Shown: piece by piece, positions 54,363-64,000 of the stretch | Numbering within the stretch: the stretch's first letter is position 1 | Layout: each line of letters opens with the position of its first letter | Source of the DNA: Parasalinivibrio latis | GTDB taxonomy: Bacteria > Pseudomonadota > Gammaproteobacteria > Enterobacterales > Vibrionaceae | Assembly: GCF_036825535.1 (NCBI RefSeq) | Contig: NZ_CP098812.1 | Coordinates: 372,001-436,000 of the forward strand | Length of the DNA: 64,000 nucleotides | Direction of reading: 5' to 3' | The notes under the pieces: model-generated | What the model was told of the DNA's origin: nothing | Databases searched by the model: none | Seen by the model: the letters and a program-made list of their open reading frames with translations, nothing else | Program-made: the position numbers and the translations under genes

Positions 54363-55430
54363 GGTGCTCCGGCAGCAGCCGCTCCGGCTCCTGCAGCTCA
54401 ACCAGCAGCTCAGGCATCTGCTCCTGCTGCATCGGCTCCACAAGCTGCAGCCCCGGCAGCAGAAGCAAAAGCCGGTGAGTTTGTGGAAAACAATGAGTAC
54501 GCGCATGCTTCTCCTGTTGTCCGCCGCCTGGCTCGTGAGTTTGGTGTAAACCTGGCGAAGGTTAAAGGTACCGGCCGTAAGGGACGTGTACTGAAAGAAG
54601 ACGTTCAGAGTTTCGTAAAAGATGCTCTCAAGCGTCTGGAATCTGGCGCGGCTGCCGCTGCATCCGGCAAGGGTGACGGTGCTGCACTGGGTCTGCTGCC
54701 TTGGCCTAAGGTTGATTTCAGCAAGTTTGGCGAGACTGAAGTTAAGCCTCTGTCTCGTATCAAGAAGATCTCTGGTGCCAACCTGCACCGTAACTGGGTA
54801 ATGATTCCGCATGTTACCCAGTGGGATAACGCTGACATCACCGAGCTGGAAGCATTCCGTAAAGAACAGAATGCCATTGAAGCTAAGAAAGATTCAGGCA
54901 TGAAGATCACCCCGCTGGTGTTCATCATGAAAGCGGCTGCGAAGGCCCTGGAAGCGTTCCCTTCATTCAACTCTTCTCTGTCTGAAGACGGTGAGAGCCT
55001 GATCCTGAAGAAGTACGTGAACATCGGTATCGCAGTTGATACACCAAACGGGCTGGTTGTTCCTGTTGTCCGCGACGTGAACAAGAAAGGTATCCACGAG
55101 CTGTCTAACGAGCTGGTGGAAATCTCCAAGAAGGCACGTGCCGGTAAGCTGACTGCATCTGATATGTCTGGCGGCTGCTTCACCATCTCAAGCCTGGGTG
55201 GCCTGGGTGGTACTGCATTTACACCAATCGTAAATGCACCGGAAGTGGGCATCCTGGGTGTATCCAAGTCTGAAATGAAGCCAGTATGGAACGGCAAGGA
55301 ATTTGAACCTCGCCTGATGCTGCCTCTGTCACTGTCTTATGATCACCGAGTGATCGACGGTGCGGAAGGTGCACGCTTCGTGACATTCCTGAATGGTGTA
55401 CTGTCAGACATTCGTCGTCTGGTACTGTAA
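53532..55430 (+). CDS. aceF: AceF, dihydrolipoyl acetyltransferase E2 with three lipoyl domains
   Basis: 632 aa core of the pyruvate dehydrogenase complex. Three lipoyl domains carry the lipoylated lysines Lys41, Lys142 and Lys241, each in EGDKASMEVP, separated by Ala/Pro linkers; then an E3-binding domain (about 315-352) and the catalytic domain (about 395-632) with HRVIDG (His605, Asp609). The lipoyl domains are nearly identical also at DNA level, so the copy number could change by recombination. Confidence 0.98.
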   Translation: MAIEIYVPDIGADEVDVTEILVSVGDTVEEEQSLITVEGDKASMEVPAPQAGVVKEIKIAEGDKVSTGSLIMVFEAAGAVETAPQPAAEAAPAPAAAPAAAELKEVFVPDIGGDEVEVTEIMVAVGDSIEEEQSLITVEGDKASMEVPAPFAGVLKEIKVAAGDKVSTGSLIMVFETAGSGAAPVAAAPVEAPAAAPVAGGTKEVHVPDIGGDEVEVTEIMVAVGDSIAEEQSLITVEGDKASMEVPAPFAGTVKEIKVAAGDKVSTGSLIMVFEVAGAPAAAAPAPAAQPAAQASAPAASAPQAAAPAAEAKAGEFVENNEYAHASPVVRRLAREFGVNLAKVKGTGRKGRVLKEDVQSFVKDALKRLESGAAAAASGKGDGAALGLLPWPKVDFSKFGETEVKPLSRIKKISGANLHRNWVMIPHVTQWDNADITELEAFRKEQNAIEAKKDSGMKITPLVFIMKAAAKALEAFPSFNSSLSEDGESLILKKYVNIGIAVDTPNGLVVPVVRDVNKKGIHELSNELVEISKKARAGKLTASDMSGGCFTISSLGGLGGTAFTPIVNAPEVGILGVSKSEMKPVWNGKEFEPRLMLPLSLSYDHRVIDGAEGARFVTFLNGVLSDIRRLVL

Positions 55431-55440
55431 TTTATCATTC

Positions 55441-55470
55441 ACACTTCCGCACCGTTGGGGGCGGAAGTGT
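55441..55470 (+). other. Hairpin between aceF and lpdA
   Basis: ACACTTCCGC and GCGGAAGTGT form a perfect ten-base-pair stem around a ten-base loop, with no following T-run. It could stabilise or partly end the aceEF mRNA before lpdA. Confidence 0.6.
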
Positions 55471-55603
55471 TGTCCAGCTCACAGGCCCGGCGTTTAGATT
55501 TTTCAGGCTATTAACAGGGCTGTAAAATCTTTGTCCTATAAAAACCAGAAAAACACAAAAAATGTCCCGGCCTGTCAGGGATAAAAGACTACAAGAGGTC
55601 AGA

Positions 55604-57031
55604 ATGAGTAAAGAAATTAAAGCCCAAGTTGTGGTGCTGGGTGCGGGACCTGCAGGTTACTCTGCCGCTTTCCGTTGTGCCGATCTGGGTCTGGAAACTG
55701 TACTGATTGAGCGTTACAGCACCCTGGGCGGTGTATGTCTGAACGTTGGCTGTATTCCTTCTAAAGCCCTGCTGCACGTTGCTAAGGTTATCGAAGAAGC
55801 CAAAGCACTTGCTGACCACGGCATCGTATTTGGTGAGCCTTCTACAGATATTGACAAGATTCGTCTGTGGAAAGAAAAAGTTATTAATCAGCTGACCGGT
55901 GGTCTCGCTGGTATGGCGAAAATGCGTAAAGTTACCGTTGTGAACGGTTTCGGTAAATTCACCAGCGCCAACTCTATTGAAGTAGAAGGCGACGGTGAGA
56001 AGACTGTCGTTAACTTTGATAATGCCATCATTGCAGCTGGTTCTCGTCCTATTCAGCTTCCATTTATCCCACATGAAGATCCTCGTATCTGGGATTCAAC
56101 CGACGCGCTGGAACTGAAAGAAGTTCCTGAGCGCCTGCTGGTTATGGGCGGTGGTATTATCGGCCTGGAAATGGGTACGGTTTACCATGCGCTGGGTTCC
56201 CAAATTGACGTGGTTGAGATGTTTGACCAAGTTATCCCTGCGGCCGATAAAGATATCGTTAAGGTATTCACCAAGCGTATCAGCAAGAAGTTCAATCTGA
56301 TGCTCGAAACCAAGGTGACTGCTGTAGAAGCCAAAGAAGATGGCATCTATGTATCGATGGAAGGCAAGAAAGCCCCAGCAGAAGCTCAGCGTTATGATGC
56401 CGTACTGGTTGCTATCGGTCGTGTGCCAAACGGTAAGGTACTTGAAGCAGAAAAAGCCGGTGTTGAAGTGGATGAGCGTGGCTTTATCAACGTTGATAAG
56501 CAAATGCGCACCAATATCCCTCACATCTATGCTATCGGTGATATCGTTGGTCAGCCAATGCTGGCTCACAAAGGTGTTCACGAAGGTCACGTTGCCGCAG
56601 AAGTTATTGCCGGTAAGAAGCATTACTTCGATCCTAAGGTGATTCCTTCTATTGCTTATACTGAGCCAGAAGTTGCTTGGGTTGGTAAAACTGAGAAGGA
56701 AGCTAAGGCAGAAGGTATCAACTACGAAGTTGCAACTTTCCCTTGGGCCGCATCAGGCCGTGCGATTGCATCTGACTGTGCAGATGGCATGACCAAGCTG
56801 ATCTTCGACAAAGAAACACACCGTGTTATCGGTGGTGCTATCGTAGGTACCAATGGTGGCGAACTGCTGGGTGAAATTGGCCTGGCGATTGAGATGGGCT
56901 GTGATGCGGAAGACATTGCGCTGACTATCCACGCTCACCCAACACTGCATGAATCAGTGGGTCTGGCTGCAGAGGTGTTTGAAGGTACAATCACTGACCT
57001 GCCAAATGCCAAGGCTAAAAAGAAGAAGTAA
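55604..57031 (+). CDS. lpdA: LpdA, dihydrolipoamide dehydrogenase E3
   Basis: 475 aa flavoprotein that reoxidises lipoyl groups of pyruvate and 2-oxoglutarate dehydrogenases and of the glycine cleavage system. FAD loop GAGPAG (13-18), redox disulfide Cys45/Cys50 in GGVCLNVGC, and the C-terminal HAHPTLHES base are present. The frame opens at 55562, but the ATG at 55604 follows AGAGGT. The 173-base gap from aceF, with a hairpin and a TATAAA-like element (55537-55542), suggests separate or modulated expression. Confidence 0.98.
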   Translation: MSKEIKAQVVVLGAGPAGYSAAFRCADLGLETVLIERYSTLGGVCLNVGCIPSKALLHVAKVIEEAKALADHGIVFGEPSTDIDKIRLWKEKVINQLTGGLAGMAKMRKVTVVNGFGKFTSANSIEVEGDGEKTVVNFDNAIIAAGSRPIQLPFIPHEDPRIWDSTDALELKEVPERLLVMGGGIIGLEMGTVYHALGSQIDVVEMFDQVIPAADKDIVKVFTKRISKKFNLMLETKVTAVEAKEDGIYVSMEGKKAPAEAQRYDAVLVAIGRVPNGKVLEAEKAGVEVDERGFINVDKQMRTNIPHIYAIGDIVGQPMLAHKGVHEGHVAAEVIAGKKHYFDPKVIPSIAYTEPEVAWVGKTEKEAKAEGINYEVATFPWAASGRAIASDCADGMTKLIFDKETHRVIGGAIVGTNGGELLGEIGLAIEMGCDAEDIALTIHAHPTLHESVGLAAEVFEGTITDLPNAKAKKKK

Positions 57032-57067
57032 TTAATACTTCCTCTACCTATATAGACAGTAATTTTC

Positions 57068-57093
57068 AAAAGACACCTGCGGGTGTCTTTTTT
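57068..57093 (+). terminator. Terminator after lpdA
   Basis: A ten-base-pair stem, AAAAGACACC with GGTGTCTTTT, around TGCG, followed by Ts. Confidence 0.92.
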
Positions 57094-57236
57094 GCTTTTC
57101 CCACTGATTGGGGATAAGTGGTGTTAACGTCTCCCTGTTTTACACAGCGATTTGCTCGAAAAACACACCACGAAGGTTGCTTATTAATCGCATTGTTTAC
57201 TTTATGTTCGCTTGAATTGTTTTTTTGAAAAAACGC

Positions 57237-57264
57237 TTGTGGAAAAATCTGAAGTCCCTATACT
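57237..57264 (+). promoter_or_regulatory. rRNA operon promoter
   Basis: TTGTGG (57237-57242), 16 bases, then TATACT (57259-57264) with a GC-rich start region (GCGCTCC). The 45 bases upstream are AT-rich with A and T tracts, like an UP element. Only one promoter is evident. The 270-base leader that follows holds no gene. Confidence 0.8.
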
Positions 57265-57352
57265 GCGCTCCTGTCGACGGGGAACGGAGTGTGACTCCGG
57301 TCACGAAAGCGGTAAAACGAAGTCTCAGGATAACGTACGCTAACGTCGATAT

Positions 57353-57364
57353 TGCTCTTTAACA
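57353..57364 (+). promoter_or_regulatory. boxA antitermination site in the rRNA leader
   Basis: TGCTCTTTAACA is the Nus-factor boxA, identical to the E. coli leader site. A second copy stands before the 23S gene at 59721-59732. Confidence 0.88.
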
Positions 57365-57537
57365 ATTTGACCATGCAATCTGTGTGGGCACTCGTTGAAA
57401 CAGAATAAAAGATTTATTCAATGAATCGAGTGACCAAACGAGATTCCTGAAAAGGAATATCGGCACAGTCAATTCATTCCTTAGTAATAAGGAATAACAG
57501 TATTCATTGAGCCAAACCTTCGGGTTTGAAAAAACTT

Positions 57538-59090
<1,553 letters not shown>

Positions 59091-59178
59091 CCTAAACTGC
59101 TTCATGAGTGTCCACACAGATTGCTTGGTCGAAAAGTAAAGAGAGTATTTTGTTGGGGTACCCAAACCCTGGCACAGT

Positions 59179-59254
59179 GTCCCGTTCGTCTAGAGGCCTA
59201 GGACACCGCCCTTTCACGGCGGTAACAGGGGTTCGACTCCCCTACGGGACGCCA
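59179..59254 (+). tRNA. gltT: tRNA-Glu (anticodon TTC)
   Basis: 76 bases with encoded CCA; acceptor GTCCCGT/ACGGGAC, anticodon loop CTTTCAC, T-loop GGTTCGACTCC. First tRNA of the 16S-23S spacer. Confidence 0.97.
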
Positions 59255-59273
59255 CTTCATTGAAGTGAACGAC

Positions 59274-59349
59274 GGGTCGTTAGCTCAGTCGGTAGAGCAG
59301 TTGGCTTTTAACCAATTGGTCGAAGGTTCGAATCCTTCACGACCCACCA
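59274..59349 (+). tRNA. tRNA-Lys (anticodon TTT)
   Basis: 76 bases with encoded CCA; acceptor GGGTCGT/ACGACCC, anticodon loop CTTTTAA. Confidence 0.97.
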
Positions 59350-59413
59350 TCTTCCCCACAGAAGATGTAAAACTGTTTTGGTTCTGCTTTTTCAAAAGTG
59401 GAAACAAACCTGT

Positions 59414-59489
59414 GGGCGATTAGCTCAGTTGGGAGAGCACCTCCCTTACAAGGAGGGGGTCACTGGTTCGAGCCCGGTATCGCCCACCA
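59414..59489 (+). tRNA. tRNA-Val (anticodon TAC)
   Basis: 76 bases with encoded CCA; acceptor GGGCGAT/ATCGCCC, anticodon loop CTTACAA. Confidence 0.97.
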
Positions 59490-59497
59490 CTTTTCTC

Positions 59498-59564
59498 TTC
59501 TTCTGCGTTATGAATCTCGTCGTTTAGTAAACTAAACGTCCTCGAATCATGCCTTGAATAAGAA
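59498..59564 (+). other. Long imperfect hairpin between tRNA-Val and tRNA-Ala
   Basis: The core CGTTTAG-TAAA-CTAAACG (59521-59538) is perfect and the flanks pair imperfectly out to TTCTT/AAGAA. It does not resemble a tRNA. It may be a processing site or a small repeated palindromic element. Confidence 0.6.
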
Positions 59565-59575
59565 AAAAGAAATAT

Positions 59576-59651
<76 letters not shown>

Positions 59652-59720
59652 CTCTTTAAGCGCATTTGCAAAAGTGTCCTTAGAAAGTGGTTCCTTGTCT
59701 CTTGTAGACACCGAAACACA

Positions 59721-59732
59721 TGCTCTTTAACA
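59721..59732 (+). promoter_or_regulatory. boxA before 23S rRNA
   Basis: TGCTCTTTAACA, second antitermination site, identical to the leader copy. Confidence 0.85.
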
Positions 59733-59907
59733 ATCTGGAAAGCTGACTAGTAATTCAATCGAAAGATTGGATTGTTTGCGAAAGCAAACAAGTTCTCAAA
59801 GCAAACACATTCAAGTGTTTTGGTAGTGCTTTAAGCACAACTCAATTTGAGTACGGCGAAAACCAAATCTTGGTCCGCGTATGACTCGAAACTCCTTCGG
59901 GTTGTAT

Positions 59908-62798
<2,891 letters not shown>

Positions 62799-62899
62799 AC
62801 AACACCCAAGGGGTTTTGTGCGTACTCAAGAGAATCAAACATCTTGAATGTGTAAGAGAACACGCTAGAAGACATCAGCTTTCAAGATTGTACCGAATT

Positions 62900-63019
62900 T
62901 GTCTGGCGACCATAGCATTGTGGCTCCACCTGAACCCATGCCGAACTCAGAAGTGAAACGCAATAGCGCCGATGGTAGTGTGGGGTCTCCCCATGTGAGA
63001 GTAGGACATCGCCAGGCTT
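62900..63019 (+). rRNA. rrf: 5S ribosomal RNA
   Basis: 120 bases, TGTCTGGCGACC to CGCCAGGCTT; the ends pair and the central CCATGCCGAACTCAGAAGTG is conserved. Confidence 0.97.
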
Positions 63020-63032
63020 TAAATACCGCCAG

Positions 63033-63060
63033 AAAGGCCATCCGAAAGGATGGCCTTTTT
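63033..63060 (+). terminator. First rRNA operon terminator
   Basis: An 11-base-pair stem, AAAGGCCATCC with GGATGGCCTTT, around a GAAA tetraloop, then Ts. Confidence 0.92.
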
Positions 63061-63248
63061 GCGTTTGGGGCACAGGCTGACACAGACAGCACTACGCGGG
63101 CGTTACGGATGGCCTTTATGCCGGTATACAAGGAGGTGTCCTCTCCCGCGGTCGCCCGTCCACGTCCGTGGGGCCATCCAGGTCGTGGCATAGCCACTCC
63201 CGTTCCGAAAGCACCCGTCGCATGCGCCGGAAGGCGTGCTTTCTCCAC
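63061..63248 (+). other. GC-rich structured segment between the 5S gene and its 3' fragment
   Basis: No convincing gene. It is richer in G and C than its surroundings and holds hairpins GTGGC-ATA-GCCAC (63185-63197) and GAAAGCAC...GTGCTTTC (63207-63243). Open frames here only read through the rRNA end. It probably came in by recombination between rRNA operons. Confidence 0.55.
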
Positions 63249-63275
63249 CCCCATGTGAGAGTAGGACATCGCCAG
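63249..63275 (+). pseudogene. 5S rRNA 3'-end fragment
   Basis: 27 bases, from CCCCATGTGAGAG to CATCGCCAG, identical to 62989-63015 of the intact 5S gene. The rest of a second 5S gene is missing. A hairpin, TTCATCTTTTT...AAAAAGATGAA, follows at about 63288-63313. Confidence 0.85.
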
Positions 63276-63330
63276 CCTCCAAATTGGTTTTCATCTTTTT
63301 AGAAAAAAGATGAAGGCAAAAAAGTAGAAG

Positions 63331-63360
63331 AAGCCCTGATCTGACGGTCAGGGCTTTTTT
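63331..63360 (+). terminator. Second rRNA-type terminator
   Basis: AAGCCCTGA and TCAGGGCTT pair around eight bases, then six Ts. It is followed by GCGTTTGGGG, the same ten bases that follow the first terminator, 300 bases earlier. Confidence 0.9.
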
Positions 63361-63492
63361 GCGTTTGGGGAAAAGAAACCGGACCTGGGAAGACAAGGTC
63401 CTGGGACAATAGTAGGGAAGAGCAGTGGCGCGTACGGAGTGTTGCGTAGCGAGAAAAAGCCTTGTGCAGCTTTCGCCGACCCCATACATTTT

Positions 63493-63534
63493 CTCGCCTC
63501 TCGCCTCTCGCCTCTCGCCTCTCGCCTCTCGCCA
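63493..63534. repeat. CTCGCCT heptamer tandem repeat
   Basis: Five perfect copies of CTCGCCT and a sixth ending in A. A simple-sequence repeat in the non-coding stretch (63371-63666) before the patatin gene, where I see no gene and only a weak possible promoter (TTGATT, 16 bases, TATCCT, 63572-63599). Confidence 0.92.
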
Positions 63535-63666
63535 GAATTTCAATATTTTTGCCAATTCTTTATCTTGTTTCTTGATTCATAAGGTTGACCCCTTATCCTG
63601 TCCCGATTGAGAAAGTAAGCGCCTAAATCCGTCCTGATAGGATGTTCAAATTCAGGGAAACATGTC

Positions 63667-64000
63667 TTGATTAAACATGCGATCAAAGTACTGCCGCTAT
63701 TGGTAGTCACTCTCCTTTTTTCTGTTTCCAGCACCTATGCTGCTGAAAATCATCATCGTCCAACTATTGCATTGGTTTTGGGGGGCGGTGGAGCCAAAGG
63801 TGCCGCACATGCCGGGGTGCTGAAAGCGCTCGAAGAGATGCATATACCGGTTGATTATGTCACTGGGACAAGTATGGGGGCATATATTGGCGGCCTGTAT
63901 GCAACCGGGATGAGCGCCGATGAGATAAAGGTGCTGATGGATACCATGCACTGGAACGAGGGATACCAGGACAAGGTTGCCAGGGGGGACCGCCGTATCG
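63667..64000 (+). CDS. Exported patatin-like phospholipase, 5' part only
   Basis: The gene runs off the right edge; 111 residues are visible. It starts at TTG 63667, eight bases after AGGGA; no in-frame ATG is near. The first 26 residues form a signal peptide ending in STYA. Then comes the patatin domain: oxyanion loop LGGGGAKGAAHAG and nucleophile elbow GTSMG, with the serine of the Ser-Asp dyad. Signal-bearing members are often fused to a POTRA and outer-membrane barrel (PlpD type); whether this one is cannot be seen. Confidence 0.85.
   Translation, partial: MIKHAIKVLPLLVVTLLFSVSSTYAAENHHRPTIALVLGGGGAKGAAHAGVLKALEEMHIPVDYVTGTSMGAYIGGLYATGMSADEIKVLMDTMHWNEGYQDKVARGDRRI

Noticed and set aside
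62865..63269. Open frames of 119-134 codons across the 5S gene and its downstream segment
   Set aside because: They read through structural RNA, terminators and the 5S fragment; no ribosome sites, so not counted as genes.
63493..63534. Heptamer tract considered as a CRISPR-like array
   Set aside because: Contiguous seven-base units without spacers; no cas genes nearby.

Overview
This window is core chromosome of a gammaproteobacterium, most likely a member of the Vibrionaceae (relatives of Photobacterium, Grimontia or Enterovibrio; the genus cannot be settled by eye). The reasons are a bacterial 16S-tRNA-23S-5S operon with a Glu-Lys-Val-Ala tRNA set, the Vibrio-like order pilABCD-coaE-zapD-yacG, a cytochrome bc1 operon (petABC) beside sspAB, a division/cell-wall cluster without ddl, and dciA rather than dnaC-type helicase loading. 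I see no prophage, insertion sequence, CRISPR array or other accessory island. The only parts that look unusual lie between genes.

Layout: (1) 1-748, partial CoA-disulfide-reductase-type flavoprotein under a palindromic operator. (2) 937-5513, the outer-membrane lipid asymmetry operon mlaFEDCB with ibaG and murA. (3) 5577-8167, the periplasmic proteases degS and degQ, where degQ has a sigma-E-like promoter. (4) 8352-11119, zapG, zapE and rplM-rpsI. (5) 11534-15359, petABC and sspAB. (6) 15430-18930, the leftward operon lpoA-yraN-diaA-dolP, with rsmI divergent and rnpB following. (7) 20511-37499, the dcw cluster mraZ-rsmH-ftsL-ftsI-murE-murF-mraY-murD-ftsW-murG-murC-ftsQ-ftsA-ftsZ-lpxC, almost entirely with overlapping stops and starts. 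(8) dciA (leftward), then secA and mutT. (9) 41810-47760, leftward yacG-zapD-coaE and type IV pilus genes pilD-pilC-pilB-pilA. (10) nadC and ampD divergent. (11) pdhR-aceE-aceF and lpdA, the pyruvate dehydrogenase genes, behind a regulatory region with two clear PdhR boxes, a weaker third and an FNR box. (12) 57237-63360, an rRNA operon. (13) 63667 to the end, the start of an exported patatin-like protein.

Many genes serve one theme, building and policing the envelope. MurA, MurC-G and MraY make lipid II; FtsW and FtsI polymerise it under FtsQLAZ control; LpoA activates a synthase; LpxC makes lipid A; Mla keeps phospholipids out of the outer leaflet; DegS starts the sigma-E response, of which degQ looks like a target; SecA exports the parts. 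The pet and pdh operons supply respiration and acetyl-CoA.

Most worth a second look: a 36-codon reading frame 16 bases upstream of secA (38334-38444); the scar after the 5S gene (63061-63370), where a 27-base 5S 3' end and a terminator tail recur after a GC-rich segment; the multi-box PdhR/FNR control region; and the operator at 769-804. None of these is proof of a new system.
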